64,000 nucleotides of DNA from Ferranicluibacter quercicola (GCF_021168455.1 NZ_JAJOZR010000017.1:25742-89741); one strand, 5' to 3'; shown: positions 45,572 through 54,089, counted from the first letter of the stretch. Numbers and translations: made by a program. The notes: generated by a model from the sequence alone, not told the origin.

Positions 45572-45847
45572 ATGGAAGAACATCGCAGTAGACCCCGTAC
45601 GAGAACGTTCAAATCCGGACGTCTCGTCTTCAATGACGGTCGATCAACGCTGGATTGTGTGGTTCGCAATATTTCGGAAGGCGGCGCAAAACTGTCGTTC
45701 AATCAAGTTGCGGCGATTCCGGACGTCTTCCAGATCGCGCTGTCGGATGGGGCGAGGAAGACCTGCCGGATCGTCTGGCGCAAATCCCTGGATGTCGGCG
45801 TGTCGTTCGAGGCATCGGGCGATGCCTCTTCGACTGGAAGCGTGTGA
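45572..45847 (+). CDS. PilZ domain protein (c-di-GMP receptor)
   Basis: A 91-residue PilZ domain. The two binding motifs are RPRTR (RxxxR) at the N-terminus and NISEGG (N/DxSxxG) near residue 34, both intact. It probably reads c-di-GMP made by the GGDEF enzymes of this genome. ATG 45572 follows GAGAAGGA. Its stop overlaps a potential GTG for the TadE-like gene, so the PilZ and pilin genes may be one transcript. Confidence 0.87.
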   Translation: MEEHRSRPRTRTFKSGRLVFNDGRSTLDCVVRNISEGGAKLSFNQVAAIPDVFQIALSDGARKTCRIVWRKSLDVGVSFEASGDASSTGSV

Positions 45848-45852
45848 TCCTC

Positions 45853-46422
45853 ATGTCCAGCGGCCGCTCTCCTGAGAGCTGCGGGGATGGCGTGGGTCTG
45901 CCTCTGAGACGGGCCTCTCTTCTGCGAACCGACAGGTCCGGCGTGGCAGCCGTCGAGTTTGCCTTGGTGGCGCCGCTGTTCCTGTTGCTGATCGTCGGGC
46001 TTGTCGATCTGGGGATCGCCTATCACGCGAAGCTGAGGGTCAATGCCGCGATTTCGGCCGCTTCCTATTACGCGTTCCAGAAGGGACAGGGGCTGACCGC
46101 GGCGACGGCGCCCGCCTACAAGACGAGCGTCGAAGGCGTGGCAAGCAGCCTGCTTGCCGGTGTGAGCGACGATCTATCTGTCGAGGTTCTAATCAACAAC
46201 GATCCCACGGGAGCGAAAGCATCGACTACCTTCTGCGTCTCCGGCTATCCGCCTGTCTTTACAGCTGCGGGCACGACAAGCACTAGTTGTGGTGGCAACC
46301 TGATGTCGGGAAAGTTCGTGCGGATCGCCGTCAGCGGTCACATCAAACCTATCTTCGTCTCAGCGAACCTGCTCGGTGGTTATCTCGTCGTTGCAGATTT
46401 CGCACTCGTCAGGATTGAGTGA
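45853..46422 (+). CDS. TadE-like minor pseudopilin
   Basis: A 189-residue type IVb pseudopilin. A 30-residue basic leader ends in RSG followed by VAAVEFALVAPLFLLLIVGLVDLG: glycine at -1, Glu at +5 and a hydrophobic helix, matching TadE and TadF prepilin-peptidase substrates. The rest is beta-rich and contains a Cys pair (FCVSGY, SCGGN). An in-frame GTG at 45844 overlapping the PilZ stop is the alternative start. The coupled next gene starts at its stop. Confidence 0.86.
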   Translation: MSSGRSPESCGDGVGLPLRRASLLRTDRSGVAAVEFALVAPLFLLLIVGLVDLGIAYHAKLRVNAAISAASYYAFQKGQGLTAATAPAYKTSVEGVASSLLAGVSDDLSVEVLINNDPTGAKASTTFCVSGYPPVFTAAGTTSTSCGGNLMSGKFVRIAVSGHIKPIFVSANLLGGYLVVADFALVRIE

Positions 46423-46826
46423 TGTATGCGTTTCTAAGCCGGCGTGAGGGCACGGCAGCCATTGAATTCGCCATCATCGCACCGGTGTTCCTTACGATGT
46501 TCTTCGGCGTGATCGTCATGGGTATCGGCATCTGGAGCACATCGATTCTCAATCAGGTTGCGGCGGAATCCGCACGGTGTTTGGCCTTGGCTGGGCCGGC
46601 TTGCACAGAGCTTCCGACCGACTGCTCGTCCGCTGCAGAGACATGCTTCGTCACGTCGCTTGCAGATATCAGAGGGCTGCCTGGGTTGACTGTGTCCGAC
46701 ATCAGCATCGAATCCGACGTATCGATCGGTGCAGCGGTTTCTACACGCGTAACGCTCACACGTCCGTTCACACTGCTGGGATACACGATGACGCTTTCGG
46801 GAAGTGCGTCCTATCCAAACAATTGA
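46422..46826 (+). CDS. Second TadE-like minor pseudopilin
   Basis: A 134-residue pseudopilin with the processing site REG/TAAIEFAIIAPVFLTMFFGVIVMGIGI (Glu at +5). It carries four cysteines (CLAL, ACTEL, DCSS, TCFV), which may form disulfides in the periplasm. ATG 46422 overlaps the stop of the preceding gene. The product probably needs a prepilin peptidase, which is not encoded in this window. Confidence 0.86.
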   Translation: MYAFLSRREGTAAIEFAIIAPVFLTMFFGVIVMGIGIWSTSILNQVAAESARCLALAGPACTELPTDCSSAAETCFVTSLADIRGLPGLTVSDISIESDVSIGAAVSTRVTLTRPFTLLGYTMTLSGSASYPNN

Positions 46827-46875
46827 TGCCACGCTGCCCGAGGCCTTCGCGCAGCCGTTCAGAAAGTGTACCTAT

Positions 46876-48861
46876 ATGAGAGACATCTGCAGAGACGACG
46901 AAGGATCGATGGCGATCATGTCGGCGTTCTGTATTTTGCTGATCACGATGACCTGCGCGCTCGTGCTGGAGACCTCGTCGCTTTACGTCGAGAAACTTCG
47001 GGCGCAACGTGCGACCGATATCGCAAATCTGGCCGCAGCGAATACGGCGTCGGCGATCGTCAATGGTGGAGCCAGCAACACGGCGCTTGCGACAGCCAAG
47101 CAAATGGCTGTGGCGAACGGATTTCAGTCCAGCGACGTCGTGGCGAGGGTGATGGCAGGGAAGTCGGGCATTTCCGAACTTTCGGTGGATATCCAATACG
47201 ACAGCACGCTCACTTTCGCTCGACTGCTGACGACAAATGATGCGGTTTCCGTTGATGAATCGTCGTCAGTGCGCATCATGTCAAAATCTTCGGACGGCAA
47301 TTGTATTCGGTCGATGCTCGGACCAGTCAACCTCTATGGCAACGCCATAATCGATGGTCCTGGCTGCTACATCGAGGCTGCAACCTATCTCTATGTTTGT
47401 GGTAAAGCTGCCGTTGCGGCCAAGAAGGTTGCCGTTGGCTACTCTCGTCAATCGGAGAAGGCCTACATCTGCAAGGATGCGCAGATCGATCCGGCGTTCT
47501 CCAGTTTTACTTTTGACACGACCAGCGTCGATCCATTGGCGCCCGATCCACGAATCGCGGCCATCAAGGCACGTCTTCAGACCATGACACGCTGGGCCTA
47601 TGGTACGAAGATTCCGGAAACGCCACTCAATCCGACAATTCCCATCGGCAAGGATGAGAGCTACGCAGATAACACCGTTTCACTGTCTCCGTCGCGTCGT
47701 TACGGTACGCTGACCATCTCCAACTCCGTCGTGGCCTTTACCGGAACCGGGCAGGCAGATCCGTATTGCTTGGCGCCAACGACGATCAGCGGAAACATGA
47801 TCCTTTCGGGGGTCAACCGGCTGACATTCGGGTCCGGTTGTTACGCCATCGCCGGCTACGTCAGGAACGAGGATGGTGCTTCCACGCGTTTCGACCCTCT
47901 GCCGGGTGCACAGGTCACATTCGCGCTCAAGCAGTATATTGACAACAGGACTGCTGAACTTTCTTTCGGAAATATGGCGTTTTCCTTTCTCGGAGATGTC
48001 CGCAATGCGAACGGCGGGACATTGACGTTCGGCAAGGGATTGTTCCGTTTCGGAGCCGGCATCATCAACGGCAACGGACGCCTATCGTTTGGCGATGGCG
48101 CCTATTACGTGGCCGGCGGCTCTCTCATCAACGGAGCGGGGTCCATGACCTTCGGCAACGGGGTCTTCTACCTCTGGGGCGGATCTCTCTCCAACAGCTC
48201 CACCGGCTCCGTCACGTTCGGCAATGGCGGGTTCTATTTCTACGGAGGAACGGTGACCAACGTGAAGGGACGCATGACCTTCGGCGACGGGCCTTTCGAG
48301 TTCTCCGGCGGATCGCTGGCGCTCAATCCCGGCTCCGATACCACCTTTGGCTTCGGCGATATGAATTTCTACGGTGGTACGGCTTACTTCCACGGCGCCA
48401 GCACACTGATCGGGCGAAACGCGATTGGCGATTCCGTGGGCGGTTCCAGTTCGGTTTTCTTCTATGGCGGGTCTTTCTCCATGAAGTCGGAGAAGCTCGT
48501 CGCCGTGGGAACGACGTTCGCTTTTTACGGCGGGAGCGTCAGTCTTTACGGCGTCGGCCCAATGAACGTGACGGCGCCCACGGGAGGTCAACCGGCATTT
48601 GGCTATCAGAACATTCTGTTCTACGTTCAGGGCGGGGCTTTCAGCCTTTACCAGTCGAATGTCACCGATATCCTGTCGGGTATCATCTATGTTCCCAAGA
48701 CGAATATTTCGATCTATGGCAGCCAGACCGTGACAATTCCAGATGGCGGCTGCCTTCAGGTCATCGGAGGTGTCGTGGATATCTACCAGAAGGCGTCGTT
48801 GGAGATGCAGCCTTGTAGCGGGGCGGGAACTGTAGCCCAGAGGGTGATGCTCACCCGGTAA
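46876..48861 (+). CDS. TadG-like protein with C-terminal Gly/aromatic repeat domain
   Basis: A 661-residue exported protein. The N-terminus (DDEGSMAIMSAFCILLITMTCALVLETSSLYVEKLRAQRATDIANLAA) is the Tad/TadG helix domain. The next part has a C-x-(13-21)-C pattern (GNCIRSMLG...GPGCYIEA...LYVCGKA...YICKD) and a DPLAPDP segment, as in TadG-related proteins lacking vWA. Residues 362 to about 490 hold tandem copies of [LMV][TS]FGNGxFYxxGGSLxN, about 21 residues each, predicted as a beta-solenoid. No vWA metal site. ATG 46876 chosen; GTG 46804 is in frame but overlaps the previous gene. Codon and base use is less GC-rich than around. Confidence 0.82.
   Translation: MRDICRDDEGSMAIMSAFCILLITMTCALVLETSSLYVEKLRAQRATDIANLAAANTASAIVNGGASNTALATAKQMAVANGFQSSDVVARVMAGKSGISELSVDIQYDSTLTFARLLTTNDAVSVDESSSVRIMSKSSDGNCIRSMLGPVNLYGNAIIDGPGCYIEAATYLYVCGKAAVAAKKVAVGYSRQSEKAYICKDAQIDPAFSSFTFDTTSVDPLAPDPRIAAIKARLQTMTRWAYGTKIPETPLNPTIPIGKDESYADNTVSLSPSRRYGTLTISNSVVAFTGTGQADPYCLAPTTISGNMILSGVNRLTFGSGCYAIAGYVRNEDGASTRFDPLPGAQVTFALKQYIDNRTAELSFGNMAFSFLGDVRNANGGTLTFGKGLFRFGAGIINGNGRLSFGDGAYYVAGGSLINGAGSMTFGNGVFYLWGGSLSNSSTGSVTFGNGGFYFYGGTVTNVKGRMTFGDGPFEFSGGSLALNPGSDTTFGFGDMNFYGGTAYFHGASTLIGRNAIGDSVGGSSSVFFYGGSFSMKSEKLVAVGTTFAFYGGSVSLYGVGPMNVTAPTGGQPAFGYQNILFYVQGGAFSLYQSNVTDILSGIIYVPKTNISIYGSQTVTIPDGGCLQVIGGVVDIYQKASLEMQPCSGAGTVAQRVMLTR
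47959..48342 (+). repeat. Tandem 21-residue coding repeats
   Basis: Six imperfect units start at residues 362, 383, 403, 424, 446 and 467 (spacing 20-22). Conserved: hydrophobic, T/S, F, G, N/D, G, variable, F/Y, then GG[ST][LV]. Degenerate copies lie before (LTFGSGCYAIAG) and after (FYGGTAYFHG, FFYGGSFSM, FAFYGGSVSLYG). DNA copies have diverged, so the array is old rather than a recent expansion. Confidence 0.75.
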
Positions 48862-48869
48862 GTCCGGCC

Positions 48870-50243
48870 TCAGGCGGGAACCCGCGCGACCGCCCGCAAT
48901 CCCCCGAGCGGGCTGTCGGAGAGGATGACGTTGCCGCCATGGCTTCTGGCAATGTCACGGGCGATGGACAGGCCGAGGCCCGTGCCGGTGCTGTCGAGGT
49001 TGCGGGCCTCGTCCAGCCGGAAGAAGGGCTTGAAGACCTCCTCGCGGGAGCGCTCGGGTATGCCAGGGCCATTGTCGTCGATGGTGACGGACAGCCAGCG
49101 CTGGCCGTGCCGCGCTTCGACATGGATCGTGTCGGCGTAGCGATAGGCGTTGGATGCGAGGTTGAGGATGAGGCGCGTGAAGGCATTCGGGCGCACCCGC
49201 ACCTCGTCGTCGCCTTCGATCACGGTGGTCAGCGTCTTGCCGTGCAGTTCAGCTTCGGCTGACAGGCGGGTCATGATATCCGTCAGCTTCAGCGTGCCGA
49301 CATCTTCCTCCGCCTCGCCGCGCACGAAGGCGAGATAGCCTTCGAGCATGCTCTGCATGTCCTCGACATCCTGGTTCAGCGGCTGCAGATCGGGGTTATC
49401 GCCGGCGATGGCGAGCTGAAGCTTGAAGCGGGTGAGGATGGTCCGCAGGTCGTGGCTGACGCCGGACAGCATCGTGGTGCGTTGCTCCATCTGCCGCTCG
49501 ATGCGTTCGCGCATCTGGATGAAAGCAAGGCCAGCGCGGCGAACCTCCTCCGCGCCGCGCGGCGAGAAGTCGTCGATCTTCTGTCCCTTGCCGAAGCTCT
49601 CGGCGGCGCGTGCCAGATGCAGGATCGGCCGGATCTGGCCGCGCAGGAACAGGATGGCGATGAGCAGCAGGACCAGCGACGCGCCGACCATCCAGACGAT
49701 GAAGATATGGGTGTTGGAGGCGTAGGCGGAATTGCGGCGCACGGTGACGCGCAGGATGCGGGCGCCGTCGAGCTTGATGCGGATGTAGACGTTGTCCTCG
49801 CTGGAGGACGTATCCAGCCAGAAGGGCAGCTGCGTTTCCTGCCGGATCTCGTCGGACAGAATGCGGTTGAGGATGTCGAAATAGGGCTGGCGCACCGGCA
49901 TCGGCAATTCGCCGCCATTTTCGAGCGATATGACGAGGCCCAGCTGTCGGCGGGCGATCGTCTCGATATCCGGATAGGAGGCGGGCGGCATGGTGTTGAT
50001 CAGGTCGATCACCGCCGCGATATCGGAAGTAACCGCCGCCGAGAGGCGCTGCGTGACGAGCTGCCAGTGCCGCTCCATGAAGACAAAGGCGACGATGGAC
50101 TGGAGGAGCACCATCGGGATGATGACGATCAGCAGCGAGCGGGCATAGAGCCCCATCGGCAGGTGCCGGCGGAGCCAGCGGGCGAACGGGCTGCGCGGCT
50201 TTTCCCCGCGCTCCGTCTTCGTCTGGCGAACGGCCTCGATCAT
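48870..50243 (-). CDS. Sensor histidine kinase (EnvZ-like)
   Basis: A 457-residue membrane kinase. Helices at about 33-56 and 180-201 flank a periplasmic sensor; a HAMP-like linker follows, then the phospho-acceptor H264 in GVSHDLRTILTRFKLQL, and the ATPase domain with NLASNAYRYAD (N box), DNGPGIP (G1) and GTGLGLSIA (G2). ATG 50243 is used (GGAGG six bases upstream). It is the third gene after petP and petR on the minus strand and is the likely partner of the response regulator. Confidence 0.92.
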   Translation of the reverse strand: MIEAVRQTKTERGEKPRSPFARWLRRHLPMGLYARSLLIVIIPMVLLQSIVAFVFMERHWQLVTQRLSAAVTSDIAAVIDLINTMPPASYPDIETIARRQLGLVISLENGGELPMPVRQPYFDILNRILSDEIRQETQLPFWLDTSSSEDNVYIRIKLDGARILRVTVRRNSAYASNTHIFIVWMVGASLVLLLIAILFLRGQIRPILHLARAAESFGKGQKIDDFSPRGAEEVRRAGLAFIQMRERIERQMEQRTTMLSGVSHDLRTILTRFKLQLAIAGDNPDLQPLNQDVEDMQSMLEGYLAFVRGEAEEDVGTLKLTDIMTRLSAEAELHGKTLTTVIEGDDEVRVRPNAFTRLILNLASNAYRYADTIHVEARHGQRWLSVTIDDNGPGIPERSREEVFKPFFRLDEARNLDSTGTGLGLSIARDIARSHGGNVILSDSPLGGLRAVARVPA

Positions 50244-50330
50244 CACGGTCCTCCGGCTTTCCCGGCCTGTTGGCGCTTCGTCGGAAGCGATCTCTCGCCG
50301 CCGGCCGATCGTCGGCCGGCAGGGCAGGTC

Positions 50331-51032
50331 TCAGTCCACCGCCAGCTTGTAGCCGATGCCGCGCACGGTCTGCAGCCAGACGGGATTGGACGGGTCGTCC
50401 TCGATCTTGCGGCGCAGGCGGTTGATCTGGACGTCGATGGTGCGCTCGCCGACCTCCGTGTCGTCGCTCACCAGCTCGTGTCGCGGGATCGTCTCGCCGG
50501 CGCGCTGGGAAAACAGCATCATGATTTCCTGTTCGCGGTCGGTCAGGCGGATATGGTCCGCGCCGCGGCGCAGCTCGCGCCGGACGACGGAGAAGGTGAA
50601 CGGGCCGAAAATGACCTGCTCCACCTTCGGCGACTGGACGGGCATGTTGCGGCGCAGGATATTGTTGATGCGCAGGACCAGCTCGCGCGGGTCGAAGGGT
50701 TTCGGCAGATAGTCGTCGGCTCCGGCTTCCAGACCCTCCACACGCGCATTGGTCTCGGCAAGCGCCGTCAGCATGATGATCGGCACGGTCTTCAGGCGGC
50801 GCAGGCTCTGGGTGAGCGAGATGCCCGTTTCGCCCGGCATCATGACATCGACGATGAGGAGGTCGAAGTCGATTCCGGAGAGACGGCGGCGCGCCTCGTC
50901 GGCATCGGCCGCCGTCGTGACGCGAAAGCCCTGCTCGACCAGATACCGGTTGAGGAGGTCGCGAATGCGGCGGTCGTCATCGACGATCAGAAGATGCGGC
51001 GCGTCGTCGGGAAGGGAAAAGGGTTTCGTCAT
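50331..51032 (-). CDS. petR: OmpR-family response regulator (PetR-like)
   Basis: A 233-residue regulator. Receiver: acidic DDD at 18-20, phospho-acceptor D62 in LLIVDVMMPG, and K in PKPF. DNA-binding winged helix at the C-terminus (LTDREQEIMMLFSQRAGETIPRHELV...GERTIDVQINRLRRKIEDDPSNPVWLQTVRGIGYKL). In Rhodobacter, petP-petR lie upstream of cytochrome bc1 genes; here a kinase follows instead. The name rests on gene order and similarity remembered from family knowledge. Confidence 0.85.
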   Translation of the reverse strand: MTKPFSLPDDAPHLLIVDDDRRIRDLLNRYLVEQGFRVTTAADADEARRRLSGIDFDLLIVDVMMPGETGISLTQSLRRLKTVPIIMLTALAETNARVEGLEAGADDYLPKPFDPRELVLRINNILRRNMPVQSPKVEQVIFGPFTFSVVRRELRRGADHIRLTDREQEIMMLFSQRAGETIPRHELVSDDTEVGERTIDVQINRLRRKIEDDPSNPVWLQTVRGIGYKLAVD

Positions 51033-51147
51033 CGTCGTCGCTCTCTGGAGCCTCTCCGGTCGATGCCGGCTCACCGGAGCGGCTCCCGCTCCTTGTTTTC
51101 AACGGTGCGGCCTGACAGCGAAGCCATCGCGCATCGTCGCAACGGCC

Positions 51148-51600
51148 CTAGACGGGGCCGGTCTTCATGCTGGCAAGAAAGCGGCGCACGACATCGCGGC
51201 CGCCGGGGCCGACCTTTGCCAGGGCATCGGCTATGCGCTTCGACTGTGGCTCCGCCAAGGCCTTGGCGAGCGCCTTGCCCTCGCGGGTCGTGTAGAGCAT
51301 GCGCTGGCGCCGGTCTTCGGGGCCTGCGACCTGATGGATGTAGCCGCCGTCGATCAACTGCTTCAGCACGCGCGCCAGGCTCTGCTTGGTGATCTTCAGC
51401 GTTTCCAGAAGGTCGGCCACCGTCATACCGGGCTCGCGATCGACGAAGTGCAGCACGCGATGGTGGGCCCGGCCGAAGCCGCGCTTTTCGAGAATGACGT
51501 CGGGGTCCGAGGTGAAGTCACGATAGGCGAAGAAGAACAGCTCGATCAGCTCGTAGTCGAGGCCGTTGCGCTCGGCAGGGGACGGCTCGGCAGGGCGCAT
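51148..51600 (-). CDS. petP: MarR-family regulator (PetP-like)
   Basis: A 150-residue winged-helix regulator: FGRAHHRVLHFVDREPGMTVADLLETLKITKQSLARVLKQLIDGGYIHQVAGPEDRRQRMLYTTREG contains the recognition helix and the wing with the DxRxR motif. I take ATG 51600 (close GGAGAAG); TTG codons further up (to 51648) would add a Pro/Glu-rich leader. The product is probably a repressor that acts with PetR. Confidence 0.85.
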   Translation of the reverse strand: MRPAEPSPAERNGLDYELIELFFFAYRDFTSDPDVILEKRGFGRAHHRVLHFVDREPGMTVADLLETLKITKQSLARVLKQLIDGGYIHQVAGPEDRRQRMLYTTREGKALAKALAEPQSKRIADALAKVGPGGRDVVRRFLASMKTGPV

Positions 51601-51894
51601 CTTCTCCGCGGGGGGAATCTGTTCAGCCAAAGGTGTCTGTTCTGCCAAATGTCTGTGTCCTGCGGATCTGTGGCCCCTTGGGAGGGGATCGCCATCGCCA
51701 TGCCCTAAAGGCGCGGCCGCGACGTCCTGCTCTTTCTACCGTTTGCATCGGCGCTCTGCCAGCAGGAAAGCGTGTTTGTTGCCGCTTTGCAACAGCGTCT
51801 TTCGACCGTCTCGAAATTGCCGCACTTGGCCGCCGCAGGGCGGAACCTTTGTCGCGGCAACCGCATTGCGGGCTCAGATACAAGGACCCGCGCC

Positions 51895-52071
51895 ATGCAG
51901 ACCGAAACCATCGCCCCCGTCTCCTCGACCGCCGAGCAGCTCCGTCCGGTCGTGATCACCGTCGTCCTCGCCAAGATCGCCGTCTTTGCGCTGCTGATGA
52001 CGACGATCAACTATCCGGTGCTGCCGACCGTCAGCGCCGATAATGCACTGGAGATCGCAGCCGTCCGCTAA
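51895..52071 (+). CDS. Small single-helix membrane protein
   Basis: A 58-residue protein (MQTETIAPVSSTAEQLRP...) with one hydrophobic segment VVITVVLAKIAVFALLMTTI and a polar tail. AAGGACC lies before ATG 51895. It is divergent from petP. I do not recognise the family; the strong start and helix suggest a genuine small membrane protein. The 258 bases after it hold no other gene I can support. Confidence 0.6.
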   Translation: MQTETIAPVSSTAEQLRPVVITVVLAKIAVFALLMTTINYPVLPTVSADNALEIAAVR

Positions 52072-52329
52072 GGCGTGTCACGAGCTGTCAGGTTTTCTCC
52101 ATACCCTTACCGGTTCGGCGTTTCGCATGTCGCGAGAAACCGGGCGCCGTTTTGCGCGACTTGCCGCAGCGATAAACAGGGGCGCACGGACGTTCTGCCC
52201 GATTGCCTGTTTCCCCGCCGGTGCGTTCCGCCTATATCGGCTGCGCGTCGCCACCGTGCCGGCAAGGCCAGCGTCGCTTGGTTGGACGAACAGCCTTTGC
52301 AGAAGGCCTGTTCATAGGCGAGGGCTCTC

Positions 52330-52971
52330 ATGCTTCAGGCAGGCATCATTCCGGTTACGCATTTCCAGCAGAACTGCACCATTCTTTTCGACAGCGAAAC
52401 GAAGGAAGGCGTCGTCGTCGATCCCGGCGGCGATGTCGATGTGATCCTTCAGACGGTGCGCGAGAACGGCATCGACCTCAAGGCCATCTGGCTGACGCAC
52501 GGCCACATCGATCATGCGGGCGGCGCCAAGGAACTGAAGGCGGCGACCGGTATGGAGATCATCGGGCCGCACGAGGACGACAGGCCGCTTCTGGAAAAGC
52601 TGGAGGCCCAGGCCGAGCGCTTCGGGCTGACGATGAAGGTCGAGAACGTGCTCCCGGATCGATGGCTTTCCGATGGAGAGACCGTCTCCTTCGGAACTCA
52701 TGTCTTCGACGTGCTGCACTGCCCCGGCCACGCGCCCGGTCACGTCGTCTATGTCAACCAGGCCCAGCGGTTTGCCCATGTCGGCGACGTGCTGTTCCAC
52801 GGCTCCATCGGCCGGACGGACCTGCCGGGTGGGAATCACCAGCAGTTGCTCGACTCGATCCGCACCAAGATCCTGCCGCTCGGCGATGATTTCGGTTTCA
52901 TCTGCGGTCATGGGCCCGGCGGGCAGATCGGTGAGGAGCGGCGCACCAATCCCTATCTGCGCGGGCTCTGA
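52330..52971 (+). CDS. MBL-fold metallohydrolase (glyoxalase II-like)
   Basis: A 213-residue metallo-beta-lactamase fold enzyme. Zinc ligands: H57, H59, D61, H62 in LTHGHIDHAGG, H in CPGHAPGH, D in HVGDVLFHGSIGRTDLPGG and H in ICGHGPGG. Its short length and GRTD motif put it in the YcbL-type glyoxalase II group rather than GloB. Substrate unknown but probably a thioester. It ends just before a strong terminator. Confidence 0.9.
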   Translation: MLQAGIIPVTHFQQNCTILFDSETKEGVVVDPGGDVDVILQTVRENGIDLKAIWLTHGHIDHAGGAKELKAATGMEIIGPHEDDRPLLEKLEAQAERFGLTMKVENVLPDRWLSDGETVSFGTHVFDVLHCPGHAPGHVVYVNQAQRFAHVGDVLFHGSIGRTDLPGGNHQQLLDSIRTKILPLGDDFGFICGHGPGGQIGEERRTNPYLRGL

Positions 52972-52996
52972 TGCCGCGTCATGGGCACCGGATGTG

Positions 52997-53032
52997 AAAA
53001 AGGCCACGCTTCCGGGAAGCGTGGCCTTTTTC
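52997..53032. terminator. Bidirectional intrinsic terminator
   Basis: AAAAAGGCCACGCTTCC / GGAAGCGTGGCCTTTTT: a perfect long stem with A and T tracts on both sides, between the convergent MBL and BA14K genes. Confidence 0.95.
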
Positions 53033-53054
53033 GTGAGAGTTCTTCGCGCGCCGA

Positions 53055-53477
53055 TCAGCCGGCGTTGCAGAAGTAGGAACGACCGTCATAGCCGACGAAG
53101 GTGCCGGTGCGGGAGTCGAACGAGCGGTAGCGGTTCGAGCAGTAGCGGTACCAGGACGGAGACCAGGGCTCCAGCGAGCCGTAATTGTTGACGACCACAG
53201 GGCGCGGGCGGCGATAGACCGGTGCCGGCTCGTAATAATCGTCGGCCGGCGGGTCGATATAGACGCGCTCTTCGTTGCGGTAGCGCGGCGCGCTGGCAAT
53301 GGCGCCGCCGACGATCAGGCCGGTGGCAAGGCCGACGGCGCCGAGCGCCAGGCCGTCATTGCCGCGATGATGATGGCGACGATACCGCCAGTCGTCCGCA
53401 TGCGCCGGCGTCATGCTCGGCAGCACTGCAGAGAGCGAGGCGATGGAAAGAACTGCAGCTTTGACCAAGGTTCTCAT
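53055..53477 (-). CDS. BA14K-family exported protein
   Basis: A 140-residue protein with a signal peptide ending near AHA and the C-terminal BA14K motif (WSPSWYRYCSNRYRSFDSRTGTFVGYDGRSYFC). A glycine-rich hydrophobic segment (LALGAVGLATGLIVGGAIA) may be a membrane or outer-membrane glycine-zipper. First described as an immunoreactive Brucella antigen; function is not well defined. It is probably cell-surface or periplasmic. Confidence 0.88.
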   Translation of the reverse strand: MRTLVKAAVLSIASLSAVLPSMTPAHADDWRYRRHHHRGNDGLALGAVGLATGLIVGGAIASAPRYRNEERVYIDPPADDYYEPAPVYRRPRPVVVNNYGSLEPWSPSWYRYCSNRYRSFDSRTGTFVGYDGRSYFCNAG

Positions 53478-53724
53478 AGCGTTGATCCTGTCTCACGGGA
53501 CGAAACGGCTCGTCCCTTACGATGACCCCACATTAGGTGAGCCAAACTGAATGCAGGGTGAACGGTTCATTTTCGTGGCTGCTGGGGGAAACCCGGATTT
53601 TTTCGCGCAAGACCGGCAAACGCCGCTGCGCGTACGCGTGCGGAGAGGCAACATCATCGGGCATGAACCCGGCCGGGCGAGGGCGAAGCCGGGTCGGGCT
53701 GCGCATGCCTGCCGTCGCGGGCTG

Positions 53725-53750
53725 AAAAACCCGGCGCTGAAGCCGGGTTT
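53725..53750 (-). terminator. Intrinsic terminator of the cold-shock gene
   Basis: AAACCCGGC / GCCGGGTTTTT on the minus strand, 30 bases after the csp stop, with a T5 tail. The region 53478-53724 between this and BA14K shows no gene. Confidence 0.85.
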
Positions 53751-53779
53751 CCGTCATCGGTCGTTCGGTGGCTGACGTC

Positions 53780-53995
53780 TCAGCCGGAAACGTTGAGGTT
53801 TACGGCCTTCGGACCCTTGCCGCGGCGGTCCGGCTCGGTGTCGTAGCTGACCTTCTGGTTTTCCGTCAGGCCATTGAGGCCGGAGGCCTGCACGGCGGAG
53901 ATGTGGACGAAGATGTCCGCGCCGCCATTGTCAGGCTTGATGAAGCCGAAGCCCTTGTCGGTGTTGAAGAATTTTACAATGCCAGTTTCGGCCAT
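53780..53995 (-). CDS. CspA-family cold-shock protein
   Basis: A 71-residue nucleic-acid-binding protein with RNP1 (GFGFI after DKG) and RNP2 (DIFVHIS) motifs and the full five-strand barrel. It acts as an RNA chaperone. GAGGAAAAAGGACC precedes the ATG; the same bases can pair with an upstream leader element (see next feature). Confidence 0.95.
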   Translation of the reverse strand: MAETGIVKFFNTDKGFGFIKPDNGGADIFVHISAVQASGLNGLTENQKVSYDTEPDRRGKGPKAVNLNVSG

Positions 53996-54008
53996 ACGTC
54001 AGGTCCTT

Positions 54009-54089
54009 TTTCCTCTGCCCGGGTGCGGCGGGCAGCATTGCGAATGTGCCCATGGGGCGAGTGGCAGGCATGTCTCGACTGTGAGGAAA
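54009..54089 (-). promoter_or_regulatory. Structured leader of the cold-shock gene that can mask the ribosome binding site
   Basis: On the minus strand the ribosome binding site GAGGAAA (54009-54015) is exactly complementary to TTTCCTC about 70 bases upstream (54083-54089). Between them a hairpin CTGCCCG / CGGGCAG (54015-54035) stands directly upstream of the site. Pairing would hide the ribosome binding site; such temperature-responsive leaders are known in csp genes. The structure is read by eye, not computed. Confidence 0.5.

Noticed and set aside
53478..53779. Short plus-strand frames between BA14K and the cold-shock gene
   Set aside because: No ribosome binding site, Arg/Gly-rich translation typical of non-coding GC-rich DNA, and the region contains the csp terminator.
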